Origin: Streptomyces justiciae
GTDB lineage: Bacteria; Actinomycetota; Actinomycetes; Streptomycetales; Streptomycetaceae
NCBI RefSeq assembly: GCF_015163075.1
Contig: NZ_JADDXU010000003.1
Coordinates: forward strand, 124,001 to 188,000
Direction: 5' to 3'
Length of the DNA: 64,000 nucleotides
The position numbers were made by a program, and so were the translations under genes. The notes beneath the pieces are model-generated. The model was not told where the DNA came from, did no database searches, and saw nothing but the letters and a program-made list of their open reading frames with translations. Every line of letters starts with the position of its first letter. Position 1 is the first letter of the stretch. Shown one piece after another: positions 8,694 to 17,361 of this stretch.

Positions 8694-11087
8694 TCAGACC
8701 GAACCGGGCGCGGGTATCTTTCCGGTCGTCTTCTCGCCGTCGGTCCGGCTCACCGTGCACACGGCCTTCTTGAACCCCTTGTTCCAGTCCTCCTCGTCGG
8801 CGACCCAGCCGTAGACGGTGCGCTCCGATCCCGGCGCCCAGGTCGACTCGAATTTGTTGCCGCACAGCTTCGTCGCGTTGTCGGTGGCTTTCTCGTAGGT
8901 CATTTCCTCGGGCGCCTGAACCACGCCTATGACCTGGTCGGTGTGGGGTTTCACGCAGTCGGTGAGCGGGGCGTTGTAGCCGTCGTCCTGCTCCTCGTAG
9001 ATCCAGCAGTCGCCGGTGCTCATCTGACCGACCCACAGCCGCGTGCCCTCGTCCCGGAGGCGGCCGACCTCACCGCCTATCGCCGCATGGCGGCCGAGTA
9101 CGAGACATGCCGTACCGCTGTTCGCCGCGGTGAACCCCGCCTTCGTCGGTACGACGGCGTAGAGCGCCGCGTCCGGAAGGGCGTCGACGACCGCGCGCGT
9201 CTGGTTCGCGCAGCGCCGGCCGCCCTCCGCGCGCGCGTCGGCGTAGTCGGTGGCCGTGTCGACGGCGACGACCTGTCCGTCCGGCCAGTCCTCGGCGCAG
9301 TCCACCACACCGAGGTTCGGCTCCGACTTGAACGGCGTCCCCGACCAGACTGCCTGCACACAGTCGCCGGTCTCCAACGGCTCGCTGAGGCCGACGACAT
9401 CCCCGTACGGCAGCACGGGTCCGGTCGGCGGCGGGGAGCTCTTGGGGACGCCGGAGGTGGGCGGCTTGACCGCCGGGGTGTTCGTGCCCCCGCCGCTGTC
9501 CTTGGTCAGCGAGACGGCCAGCCAGGTGCCACCGGCGACGACGAGGACGGCGGCCACGACGAGCGCGATCAGCGCGAGCCGCTTCTTGTCCCGGGACGGC
9601 GGACCGGGCGGGCCCGCTCCGGGCGCCCCCGGTCCGCCCGTGGCCCAGCCGCCACCGGAAGTGCCGCCGAGGTAGGGCTGGGTGGGGCCAGCGGCGACGG
9701 CGGGGCTGCCCGCGTAGGGCGGCGTCGGGCTGTTCCCGTACGGTGCCGGGCCACCGCCTCCCGCATACGGGCCGTAGGGCGCGACGCCGCCGCTCGCATA
9801 GGGCCCTTGCGCGTAAGGATTGCCTGGTTCAGGCGACGGTGAGGACGGCTGAGGGGCACCCGGCGTGACGGGCCCGCCCGGCGTGCCCGGCGTCTGTGGC
9901 GTTCCAGGTGTCTGCGGAGTACCCGGCGTCTGCGGCGTACCCGGCGTCCCCGGCCCCGCACCACCGCCACCACCCCACCCCGGCGACGTACTCGCGACGT
10001 ACCCCGGCGGCGGTCCGTCCATCACCCCGCCTCCCGGAGCGGCACCGGAGCCGACCGGCTGCCCGCCCGCCCCCTCGCCCGCCCCGAACCCACCGTCCGG
10101 CGGCCCGAATCCCGGCGTCACACCGAACCCGGCCCCCGCCCCGGCGCCGACACCCGCACCCGCACCCGCACCCGCACCAAGGCCGGCCCCGCCCGTCGCC
10201 GTGTCCCACCCCGGCGAAGCCCCCCGCACCACCCGCTCCAACCCCCGCGCCACCGTCTCCGGCGACGACCTGCGCACCGGGTCCTTCACCAGCAACCCCT
10301 GGAGCACGGGCGTCAGTTCACCGGCCCGCACCGGTGCCGTCGGTTCCTCCCCGAGCAGGGCCGTCAGGGTCGCGTACTCGCCGTGCCGGTCGAAGGGGCC
10401 GTGGCCCTCCACGGCCCAGTACAGGGTCGCGCCGAGCGAGAACAGGTCCGCGGCCGGTGTCGGCGGCTCCCCACGCGCGCGTTCCGGCGCGAGATAGCCG
10501 GGCGTGCCGAGGATGCCCGCCGTGGCGGTGAGCCGGGGTTCCCTGGACTCGGGTTGGAGGGCGATGCCGTAGTCGGTGAGCAGCACGCGCGCGTACGGGT
10601 CGCCCGAAGCATCCGATCCCAGCAGGATGTTGGCCGGTTTCACATCCCTGTGGAGGATGCCGATCCGGTGCCCCGCGGTCAGCGCGTCGAGCACGGCGAG
10701 CCCGACGCGGGCCGCCTGGACGGGCGGCAGCGGACCCGAACTCCGCACCACCGCCTGGAGGTCGACCGCGTCCGGCACGTACTCCATGACGATCCACGGC
10801 AGCCCCTCGTGCACCACCACGTCATGCACCGTCGCCACATGGCGGTGCCCGCGCAGCCGCGCCGCGTGCCGTGCCTCGCTGCGGGCCCGCGCGATGCGCT
10901 GCGCGGGCTCGCTCGCGTCCATCGGCACGTCCGGAAGCGCGATCTCCTTCAGCGCGACCTCGCACGCCAACTCGTCGTCGTACGCCAGCCAGACCCGGCC
11001 CATGCCGCCCGCGCCGAGCGTCCGCAGCAGCCGGTAGCGGCCGCCCACGACCCTGCCTTCACCGTGATCCGGCGTCTCCCCCGACAT
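8694..11087 (-). CDS. PknB-type Ser/Thr protein kinase with extracellular sensor domain
   Basis: 797 aa. A kinase domain occupies about residues 18-275: GAGGMGRVWLAYD glycine loop, VALKEI lysine, HRDVKPANILL with catalytic D148, and YLAPERARGE. The metal-binding DFG is DYG (D172-Y173-G174). A Gly/Ala/Pro-rich linker with GTPQTP repeats leads to one membrane helix near 503-528. The exterior domain has paired cysteines (GDCVQAVW, VVDCAEDWPD, TGDCWIYEE, DCVKPHTDQV) and resembles septum-formation-type domains. The start is the ATG before SGETPDHG, preceded by GGGGGAGG; an in-frame upstream ATG (11198) has weaker support. It stands apart from neighbours by 224 bp. Confidence 0.9.
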   Translation of the reverse strand: MSGETPDHGEGRVVGGRYRLLRTLGAGGMGRVWLAYDDELACEVALKEIALPDVPMDASEPAQRIARARSEARHAARLRGHRHVATVHDVVVHEGLPWIVMEYVPDAVDLQAVVRSSGPLPPVQAARVGLAVLDALTAGHRIGILHRDVKPANILLGSDASGDPYARVLLTDYGIALQPESREPRLTATAGILGTPGYLAPERARGEPPTPAADLFSLGATLYWAVEGHGPFDRHGEYATLTALLGEEPTAPVRAGELTPVLQGLLVKDPVRRSSPETVARGLERVVRGASPGWDTATGGAGLGAGAGAGAGVGAGAGAGFGVTPGFGPPDGGFGAGEGAGGQPVGSGAAPGGGVMDGPPPGYVASTSPGWGGGGGAGPGTPGTPQTPGTPQTPGTPQTPGTPGGPVTPGAPQPSSPSPEPGNPYAQGPYASGGVAPYGPYAGGGGPAPYGNSPTPPYAGSPAVAAGPTQPYLGGTSGGGWATGGPGAPGAGPPGPPSRDKKRLALIALVVAAVLVVAGGTWLAVSLTKDSGGGTNTPAVKPPTSGVPKSSPPPTGPVLPYGDVVGLSEPLETGDCVQAVWSGTPFKSEPNLGVVDCAEDWPDGQVVAVDTATDYADARAEGGRRCANQTRAVVDALPDAALYAVVPTKAGFTAANSGTACLVLGRHAAIGGEVGRLRDEGTRLWVGQMSTGDCWIYEEQDDGYNAPLTDCVKPHTDQVIGVVQAPEEMTYEKATDNATKLCGNKFESTWAPGSERTVYGWVADEEDWNKGFKKAVCTVSRTDGEKTTGKIPAPGSV
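9878..9950 (-). repeat. 18-bp coding repeats (GTPQTP) in kinase linker
   Basis: The string gtctg recurs at 9892, 9910 and 9928, an 18-bp period, encoding GTPQTP hexapeptides in the juxtamembrane linker. A second simple tract of Gly-Ala codons lies at about 10140-10190. Confidence 0.75.
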
Positions 11088-11311
11088 CACGCCTCCCCCC
11101 GAGGCCCGAGCGGGTGCGCCTCCCCCGAGGACGCGCCGGGCCTGCCCCTCGAAGGTAGCCTCGCACGCACCACTGACAGGAGACCTTTTCGTCACCAATC
11201 AGACCAGACCGGGCGCACCCGTCTCAGGGGTACGCCCCGACCTCAGCCGCCCCGACGTCAGCGGTCGCGACCTCAGTCGGCTGGCCCCCAGCCGCCCCGG
11301 TCCCAGTCGGC

Positions 11312-12832
11312 TCAGGCCGGTTCCAGGAACCCTTGCTCCACCAGCACCCGGATCTGCGCCGGCGTACGGTCCCGCAGCAACACCGGGTCCTCGCCCACCA
11401 GTTGCGCGATCGCGTCCAGAATCCGCCCCGCGCTCAGCGAGCCGTCGCACACGCCGGCGAAGCCCGCGCCGACGGTGTCCACCTTGGTGGCGCGGCGCAT
11501 GCCACGGTTCTGGCGCAGCACCACATGCTCCGGGTCCTCGGCGCCGGGCAGCCCGACCTGTTCCTGCACGATCTCCGGCGCGAGCTTGAAGTGCCCTTCC
11601 AGCAGCGCCGCGTCGTCGTGCGCCCGCAGATAGTCGAGCCGCTCGAAGTGCGCCGCGACGGTGTCGCCGAGCGGCTGCTCGACGGGGTGCGGCCACTCCT
11701 CGGCGACGACCGAGGGCACGGCGGCCTCCGTCTTCCGCAGGGTGATCCAGCCGAACCCGACCGCCTTCACCTTGCGCGCCTCGAACTCGTCCAGCCAGGC
11801 GTCGTACAGCGCCTGGTACTCGGCCGGGTCCCCGCGGTGGTCGCCGGCGTCCCTGAGCCACAGCTCGGCGTACTGCGTGACGTCCTGCACCTCGCGCTGG
11901 ACGATCCACGCGTCGCACCCGCGCGGCACCCACGACCTGAGCCTGTCCTGCCAGTCCTCCCCTTCCACGTGCTGCCAGTTGGCGAGGAACTGCGCGAACC
12001 CGCCCTCGTTCAGGCGGTCGCCCGCACCCTGAACGAGCGACCGGCACAGATCGTCCCCGCCCATCCCGCCGTCCCGGTACGTCAGCCGGGCGCCCGGCGA
12101 GATCACGAAGGGCGGGTTGGAGACGATCAGGTCGTACGTCTCGTCGTCGCGCACCGGCTCGAAGAGCGAGCCCTCCCGCAGATCGGCCGCGGGGGCGCCG
12201 GACAGCGCCAGGGTCAGCGCGGTGATGTGCAGGGCGCGCGGGTTGAGGTCGGTCGCCGTCACGCGCGTGGCGTGCCGTGCGGCGTGCAGCGCCTGGATGC
12301 CGGACCCGGTGCCGAGGTCGAGCGCGGAGCCGACGGGGGTGCGGACGGTGATGCCGGCGAGGGTCGTGGAGGCGCCGCCGACGCCGAGGACGACGCCCTC
12401 CTCGCGGCTGCCGATGCCACCGGCGCCGCCCACGGCGCACCCCAGGTCGGACACGATGAACCAGTCCTCGCCCTCGGGCCCGCCGTACGGCCGTACGTCC
12501 ACCGTCGCGGCCACCTCATCGGCGCCGACCCGCACCAGCCACCCGGCCTCCAGACACGCCTCCAGGGGCAGTACGTCCGCCACGCGCGCGTGGAGCACGG
12601 GTTGCTGGAGCAGGAAGAGCCGTACGAGCACCTCCAGCGGGCCGTCCCCACGGGTGGCCCGCAGCGCGGGCACGGTCTCGCTGCGGGCGAGCGCCGCGTA
12701 CGCGGGGGCGCCGAGCAGTTCGAGCAGTCCGTCGGCGGTGAAGGAGGCGCCCAGGAGGGCGTCACGCAGGGCGGCGGCGACGTCGGGGCGGTCGGCGGAG
12801 GGCAGGGGGGCAAGGCTGGAGTCACTCACCAC
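11312..12832 (-). CDS. Class I SAM-dependent methyltransferase with NPPF motif
   Basis: 506 aa. An N-terminal domain of about 155 residues of unknown fold comes first. The Rossmann methyltransferase follows: SAM loop ALDLGTGSGIQALHAARHA near 168, acidic VTATDLNPRAL, and catalytic VSNPPFVISPGA near 239. NPPF is characteristic of amino-methyltransferases acting on Gln in release factors or on rRNA adenine/guanine (HemK, RsmC, RlmG types). The C-terminal domain of about 200 residues has no motif I recognise. The substrate cannot be decided from sequence. The gene is monocistronic by spacing (224 bp from the kinase start, 67 bp from the lipoprotein stop). Confidence 0.85.
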   Translation of the reverse strand: MVSDSSLAPLPSADRPDVAAALRDALLGASFTADGLLELLGAPAYAALARSETVPALRATRGDGPLEVLVRLFLLQQPVLHARVADVLPLEACLEAGWLVRVGADEVAATVDVRPYGGPEGEDWFIVSDLGCAVGGAGGIGSREEGVVLGVGGASTTLAGITVRTPVGSALDLGTGSGIQALHAARHATRVTATDLNPRALHITALTLALSGAPAADLREGSLFEPVRDDETYDLIVSNPPFVISPGARLTYRDGGMGGDDLCRSLVQGAGDRLNEGGFAQFLANWQHVEGEDWQDRLRSWVPRGCDAWIVQREVQDVTQYAELWLRDAGDHRGDPAEYQALYDAWLDEFEARKVKAVGFGWITLRKTEAAVPSVVAEEWPHPVEQPLGDTVAAHFERLDYLRAHDDAALLEGHFKLAPEIVQEQVGLPGAEDPEHVVLRQNRGMRRATKVDTVGAGFAGVCDGSLSAGRILDAIAQLVGEDPVLLRDRTPAQIRVLVEQGFLEPA

Positions 12833-12849
12833 CCCATTGTGGACGCAAA

Positions 12850-12880
12850 CCGGCGCCGCAGGCGGTGCCTGCGGCGCCGG
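12850..12880 (-). terminator. Perfect 14-bp hairpin after the lipoprotein gene
   Basis: Arms ccggcgccgcaggc (12850-12863) and gcctgcggcgccgg (12867-12880) are perfectly complementary around a 3-nt loop, just downstream of the lipoprotein stop on the minus strand; gtttgcg follows. Confidence 0.7.
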
Positions 12881-12899
12881 GGCCGGCCGGGGGCGGGTG

Positions 12900-13484
12900 T
12901 CAGCCGTTCGTCGCCGACGGTGTGGCGGACGCGCTCTTGCAGCTCTCCTGCTCGGCCATCGCCTTGCCGACGTCGCCCTCCTCGAGGTTCTTGAGGGCGT
13001 CGCTGCCGCTGGTGCTCAGCTTGTCGAGCTCGGTCGCGACGTCCTTGAGGCCGTCCGCGAACTTGCCCTGGTCCTTGGTGTCGAGGTCGTCGACCTGCTT
13101 CTTGAGGGAGGCGTAGGAGGCGGACAGGCTGTTGAGCTCCTTGACCGCATCCTGCTGCTTCTTCTCGCTGTTCTTGCTGTCGCCGGTCTCGGGCGCCCCG
13201 GCCTTCAGCACGGCCGCGCCGATCGCCTTGTAGGCGTCGGACATGTCCTGGAAGGCCTGTGCGTCGGTCTTCTGGACGTCCTCCGGCTTGCTGTTGTCCG
13301 AGGTCTGCTTCTGGATCGCGGCGTTCGCGGCCTCGATCTTCTTGGCCTGCGGCTGTACGGCGTCACAGACCTGCTTGGCCCAGGCGTCGAGCTTCTCGCT
13401 GTTGTCGTCACCGCTGCTGCATGCCGACAGCGCCATCGCCAGTACCGCACCGCCGGACAGCGCGGCTGCGAGCTTCTTGTTCAC
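12900..13484 (-). CDS. Small secreted lipoprotein, mostly helical
   Basis: 194 aa from a GTG start. NKKLAAALSGGAVLAMALSA then Cys-SSGDD forms a lipoprotein signal peptide. The mature part is charged and helical (KKIEAANAAIQKQ, LKKQVDDLDTKDQGKFADGL), with two later cysteines (KQVCDAVQP, EQESCKSAS). I chose GTG at 13484 because AAGGGA lies nine bases upstream and the signal peptide then begins NKK; an in-frame ATG six codons earlier (13502) is possible. No domain is recognised. The order lipoprotein-hppA is shared with other streptomycetes as far as I recall. Confidence 0.82.
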   Translation of the reverse strand: MNKKLAAALSGGAVLAMALSACSSGDDNSEKLDAWAKQVCDAVQPQAKKIEAANAAIQKQTSDNSKPEDVQKTDAQAFQDMSDAYKAIGAAVLKAGAPETGDSKNSEKKQQDAVKELNSLSASYASLKKQVDDLDTKDQGKFADGLKDVATELDKLSTSGSDALKNLEEGDVGKAMAEQESCKSASATPSATNG

Positions 13485-13629
13485 CGGATTGGTCCCTTCC
13501 ATGGCTCCTCGGCCCCGGAACATACACGGCACCTGGAGGACATCCACAGACAGGCTGTCCGTTACATCCGCATTAGAGCCATTTGCACCAAGTGAGAGAA
13601 GGCTCACGAACGGGGCGTGAACGCACAGA

Positions 13630-13666
13630 GCGGGCGGGGACGCGTCCACACGCGCCACCCGCCCGC
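13630..13666 (-). terminator. Hairpin downstream of hppA
   Basis: Arms gcgggcggg (13630-13638) and cccgcccgc (13658-13666) pair perfectly, with an inner cgcg/cgcg pairing. It lies 52 bp after the hppA stop on the minus strand. Confidence 0.55.
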
Positions 13667-13717
13667 CCCGTGAGCCGGGCCTCCGCAGGAGGGCCTACGA
13701 CACCGTCGTAAGACCGC

Positions 13718-16120
13718 CTACGAAACCACCGCGGGATCGGCCGAACTGGCCACCTTCTTGGCACTCTCCTCGTCCCCCACGGCGATGCCGCGCCGCTTGG
13801 AGACATAGACCGCGCCGACGATCACGGCGAGCGAGAGCAGGGCGATCCCGATCCGGACGCCGATGCTCTTGTCCTCGCCGTAGCTGAACTTGATGACCGC
13901 GGGCGCGATGAGCAGCGCGACGAGGTTCATCACCTTCAGCAGCGGGTTGATCGCGGGCCCGGCGGTGTCCTTGAAGGGGTCGCCGACCGTGTCGCCGATG
14001 ACGGTCGCGGCGTGGGCCTCGCTGCCCTTGCCGCCGTGATGGCCGTCCTCGACGAGCTTCTTGGCGTTGTCCCAGGCACCGCCGGAGTTGGCGAGGAACA
14101 CAGCCATGAGCGTGCCCGCCCCGATCGCGCCCGCGAGATACGCGCCGAGCGCGCCGACACCGAGCGTGAACCCGATGAAGATCGGCGCCATGACCGCGAG
14201 CAGACCGGGCGTCGCCAGTTCCCTGAGCGCATCCCGGGTGCAGATGTCGACGACCTTGCCGTACTCCGGCTTCTCGCTGTAGTCCATGATCCCGGGCCGC
14301 TCGCGGAACTGCCGCCGCACCTCGTAGACCACGGAACCCGCCGACCGCGACACGGCGTTGATGGCGAGCCCGGAGAAGAGGAAGACGACCGCGGCGCCCG
14401 CGATGAGGCCGACGAGGTTGTTGGGCTGCGAGATGTCCATCATCAGGTTCATCGGGGCGCCCTCGCCGGACACCTTCTCCCCGACGTCCTGCGCGCCCGT
14501 GAGGATCGCGTCACGGTACGACCCGAAGAGCGCCGACGCCGCCAGGACGGCGGTGGCGATGGCGATGCCCTTGGTGATGGCCTTGGTGGTGTTGCCGACC
14601 GCGTCCAGGTTGGTGAGCACCTGCGCGCCCGCGCCCTCGACGTCCCCGGACATCTCGGCGATGCCCTGGGCGTTGTCGGAGACCGGCCCGAAGGTGTCCA
14701 TGGCGACGATCACGCCGACCGTGGTGAGCAGACCGGTGCCGGCCAGTGCCACCGCGAACAGCGCCAGCATGATCGACGTACCGCCGAGCAGGAACGCCCC
14801 GTAGACGCCGAGGCCGATCAGCAGGGCGGTGTAGACGGCCGATTCGAGACCGACGGAGATACCGGCGAGGACGACGGTGGCCGGGCCGGTGAGCGAGGTC
14901 TTGCCGATGTCCCTGACGGGACGGCGGCTGGTCTCGGTGAAGTAGCCGGTCAGCTGCTGGATGACGGCGGCGAGCAGGATGCCGATGGCGACCGCGACGA
15001 GCGCGAGGATGCGCGGGTCGCCGTCCTTGTCGGCGATCGCCCCGTCGGTGACGCCGTCGAGATCGGCGTACGACGACGGCAGGTACGCGAAGACGGCCAC
15101 GGCCACCAGCACGAGCGAGATCACCGCGGAGATGAAGAACCCCCGGTTGATCGCGGACATGCCACTGCGGTCGGACCGGCGCGGCGCCACCGCGAAGATG
15201 CCGATCATGGCGGTCAGCACGCCGATCGCGGGCACGATCAGCGGGAAGGCGAGCCCGGAGTCGCCGAAGGCCGCCTTGCCGAGGATCAGCGCGGCGACCA
15301 GCGTCACGGCGTACGACTCGAAGAGGTCGGCCGCCATACCGGCGCAGTCGCCGACGTTGTCGCCCACGTTGTCGGCGATGGTCGCGGCATTGCGCGGGTC
15401 GTCCTCCGGAATGCCCTGCTCGACCTTGCCGACCAGGTCGGCGCCGACGTCGGCGGCCTTGGTGAAGATGCCGCCGCCGACACGCATGAACATGGCGATC
15501 AGGGCGGCCCCGAGGCCGAAGCCCTCGAGCACCTTCGGCGCGTCGGCCGCGTACACCAGCACGACACAGGAGGCGCCCAGCAGACCGAGCCCCACCGTGA
15601 ACATGCCGACTACGCCGCCCGTGCGGAAAGCGATCTTCATTGCCTTGTGCGAGACGGCGGTGAGATCCTTTTCCGGTTCACCTTCCGCCGGGGTCGCTTC
15701 CCGTGCCGCCGCGGCAACGCGCACATTGCTGCGCACGGCGAGCCACATGCCGATATAACCGGTGGCCGCCGAGAACGCCGCGCCGATCAAGAAGAAGACG
15801 GATCGACCGGCGCGCTGATTCCAGTCGTCCGCGGGCAGCAGCATGAGCAGGAAGAACACGACCACGGCGAATACGCCGAGCGTGCGCAACTGCCGGGCCA
15901 GATAGGCGTTGGCGCCTTCCTGCACGGCCGATGCGATCTCTTTCATGCTGTCGGTTCCCTCGCCCGCCGCGAGCACCTGGCGCACCAGGACACCCGCGAC
16001 CACGAGCGCGGCCACCGCGACGGCGGCGATCACCCAGACGATGATCCGGTTGTCGTCCGTCAGGACCGCGGCTGCGAGAGAAGTGGGATGGTCCAACTGA
16101 GGGGTAGAAAGCCCCGCCAT
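13718..16120 (-). CDS. hppA: Membrane-bound proton-translocating pyrophosphatase
   Basis: 800 aa with about 16 hydrophobic segments, the normal size for the family. It hydrolyses cytosolic pyrophosphate and pumps protons. The substrate-binding signature DVGADLVGKVE is present, as are the acidic DNVGDNVGDCAGM and the C-terminal GDTVGDPFKDTAGPAINPL motifs. The residue after GNTT is Lys (GNTTKAITKG), which in this family marks K+-independent enzymes. Start ATG is preceded by a near-perfect AAGGAGGA. A 260-bp leader separates it from the anti-sigma gene and contains that operon's terminator. Confidence 0.96.
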   Translation of the reverse strand: MAGLSTPQLDHPTSLAAAVLTDDNRIIVWVIAAVAVAALVVAGVLVRQVLAAGEGTDSMKEIASAVQEGANAYLARQLRTLGVFAVVVFFLLMLLPADDWNQRAGRSVFFLIGAAFSAATGYIGMWLAVRSNVRVAAAAREATPAEGEPEKDLTAVSHKAMKIAFRTGGVVGMFTVGLGLLGASCVVLVYAADAPKVLEGFGLGAALIAMFMRVGGGIFTKAADVGADLVGKVEQGIPEDDPRNAATIADNVGDNVGDCAGMAADLFESYAVTLVAALILGKAAFGDSGLAFPLIVPAIGVLTAMIGIFAVAPRRSDRSGMSAINRGFFISAVISLVLVAVAVFAYLPSSYADLDGVTDGAIADKDGDPRILALVAVAIGILLAAVIQQLTGYFTETSRRPVRDIGKTSLTGPATVVLAGISVGLESAVYTALLIGLGVYGAFLLGGTSIMLALFAVALAGTGLLTTVGVIVAMDTFGPVSDNAQGIAEMSGDVEGAGAQVLTNLDAVGNTTKAITKGIAIATAVLAASALFGSYRDAILTGAQDVGEKVSGEGAPMNLMMDISQPNNLVGLIAGAAVVFLFSGLAINAVSRSAGSVVYEVRRQFRERPGIMDYSEKPEYGKVVDICTRDALRELATPGLLAVMAPIFIGFTLGVGALGAYLAGAIGAGTLMAVFLANSGGAWDNAKKLVEDGHHGGKGSEAHAATVIGDTVGDPFKDTAGPAINPLLKVMNLVALLIAPAVIKFSYGEDKSIGVRIGIALLSLAVIVGAVYVSKRRGIAVGDEESAKKVASSADPAVVS

Positions 16121-16323
16121 TCGTCCTCCTTGACGCTTGGGCTGAGCTCAAGATGTGGACGGATTGTAGGTAGCGGAACCTGATCAAAACAGTGGGCGGT
16201 AAACGGAATTGGCCTTCACATGCTCTTCAGCAAATGATCGACGTCACGCCACAGAACCCGAAAGAGCTAATGCCCCAAAGGCATTGACTGATCGTGAATG
16301 ATTTCACGAATTCCGAAAATACA

Positions 16324-16349
16324 AAGGGCCCCGCGGGTGCGGGGCCCTT
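16324..16349 (-). terminator. Strong terminator of the bldG operon
   Basis: Arms aagggccccgc (16324-16334) and gcggggccctt (16339-16349) form a perfect 11-bp stem with a gggt loop. On the minus strand it is followed by TTTGTATTTT, a classic intrinsic terminator. It lies 33 bp after the anti-sigma gene's stop. Confidence 0.88.
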
Positions 16350-16381
16350 CGATGTTCTGCTCTTATGACGGTCTATGAAGA

Positions 16382-16819
16382 TCAGGGAAGCGTTGCGGCC
16401 GGCGGAGTGGTCGGCCAGGTCATACGGATCGACCCGCCGTGCTCCCCCGCGGTGACCTCCACGTCGTCGACGAGGCCGCTGATGACCGCGAGGCCCATCT
16501 CGTCCTCCTCGGTCTCCACGTCCGGGTCCTCGGCCGCCGCGCCGGGCGCCCGGTCACCCGGGGCCGAACGCGGCGCCTCGTCGCCGACCTCGATGGAGAA
16601 CTGCTTCTCCTCCTCGATCAGCAGCACCTTCACCGGAGCGGTGATGCCACTGTTCTGATGCAGTCCGACGGCACGGGTGCAGGCCTCGCCGACGGCGAGC
16701 CTGACCTCGTCGAGCACGGCCTCGTCCACTCCGGACCTGCGCGCCACCGCCGCCGCCACCAGGCGGGCGGTCCGGACGTGCTCGGGCAGCGCGCTGAAGC
16801 GGAGTTCAACGGTGGCCAT
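16382..16819 (-). CDS. RsbW-type anti-sigma factor, BldG partner (SCO3548-like)
   Basis: 145 aa HATPase_c protein. It is encoded just after bldG; in S. coelicolor the equivalent protein (SCO3548) is reported to bind BldG and act antagonistically in development. The helix with the N-box reads DEVRLAVGEACTRAVGLHQ: the Glu is kept, but the Asn four residues on, which holds Mg2+ in SpoIIAB (E-A-x-T-N), is Arg. The G1 region reads EDEMGLAVISGLVDDVEV. A Pro/Asp/Glu-rich acidic insert (about residues 83-107) separates the two boxes. It probably sequesters a sigma factor or dephospho-BldG; the sigma partner is not evident in the window. Confidence 0.88.
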   Translation of the reverse strand: MATVELRFSALPEHVRTARLVAAAVARRSGVDEAVLDEVRLAVGEACTRAVGLHQNSGITAPVKVLLIEEEKQFSIEVGDEAPRSAPGDRAPGAAAEDPDVETEEDEMGLAVISGLVDDVEVTAGEHGGSIRMTWPTTPPAATLP

Positions 16820-16850
16820 GCATCCCCCTCGGAACTACGGGCGTGCTGTC

Positions 16851-16882
16851 GGGGGACCGGACCGCCGAATGTCCGGACCCCC
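16851..16882 (-). terminator. Hairpin between bldG and the anti-sigma gene
   Basis: ggggg (16851-16855), A, ccggac (16857-16862), an 8-nt loop, then gtccgg (16871-16876), A, ccccc (16878-16882). This gives an 11-bp stem with one A-A mismatch inside the bldG-anti-sigma gap. It could act as a partial terminator, giving more bldG than bicistronic message. Confidence 0.6.
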
Positions 16883-16937
16883 CAGGTACTACAGCCGTGC
16901 CGGACGCGGTTCAGGTCACCGCGCCCGGACCGGTGGT

Positions 16938-17279
16938 TCAGTCGGTCGCCGCCACCGCTTCGTCGACCGAGGTGTGGATCGGGAACACCTTGGTGAGACC
17001 GGTGATGCGGAAGATCTTCAGAATGCGCTCCTGGTTGCAGACCAGGCGCAGCGAGCCCTCATGGGCCCGCACTCGCTTCAGGCCGCCGACCAGCACGCCG
17101 AGCCCGGTGGAGTCGAGGAAGTCCACGCCCTCCATGTCGACGACGAGGTGGAAACTCCCGTCGTTCACCAGCTCGACCAGCTGCTCGCGCAGCTTGGGCG
17201 CGGTATATACGTCGATTTCGCCACCGACCTCGACGACCGTACGATCGCCGACGGTACGGGTCGACAGGGACAGGTCCAC
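16938..17279 (-). CDS. bldG: Anti-sigma factor antagonist BldG
   Basis: 113 aa STAS-domain protein, the exact length of S. coelicolor BldG. The phosphorylated serine is S57 in [14 protein letters not shown], matching the known Ser57. It is required for aerial mycelium and antibiotic production. It works by partner switching: unphosphorylated BldG binds anti-sigma factors and frees sigma, and phosphorylation by the kinase partner blocks this. The N-terminus is [20 protein letters not shown]. The gene lies 118 bp upstream of its anti-sigma partner and is divergent from the helicase gene, with 82 bp between starts. Confidence 0.97.
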   Translation of the reverse strand: MDLSLSTRTVGDRTVVEVGGEIDVYTAPKLREQLVELVNDGSFHLVVDMEGVDFLDSTGLGVLVGGLKRVRAHEGSLRLVCNQERILKIFRITGLTKVFPIHTSVDEAVAATD

Positions 17280-17361
17280 GGATCCTCCAGCACCTTGCTA
17301 TCGAGCGGTCGTCCCGCGGGACACCTCGGCTTGAAGCCCCCAGGACGGTTCGCCAGCCGCG

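Noticed and set aside
9878..9950. Short regular repeats that might look like a CRISPR array
   Set aside because: They have an 18-bp period with no spacer, are in-frame and encode GTPQTP in the kinase linker.
11199..12440. 413-residue minus-strand frame overlapping the methyltransferase
   Set aside because: Arg/Gly-rich out-of-frame translation of the same DNA; the methyltransferase frame contains NPPF and the SAM loop.
14012..16183. Long plus-strand frame opposite hppA
   Set aside because: His/Arg/Gln-rich antisense translation; hppA motifs are on the other strand.
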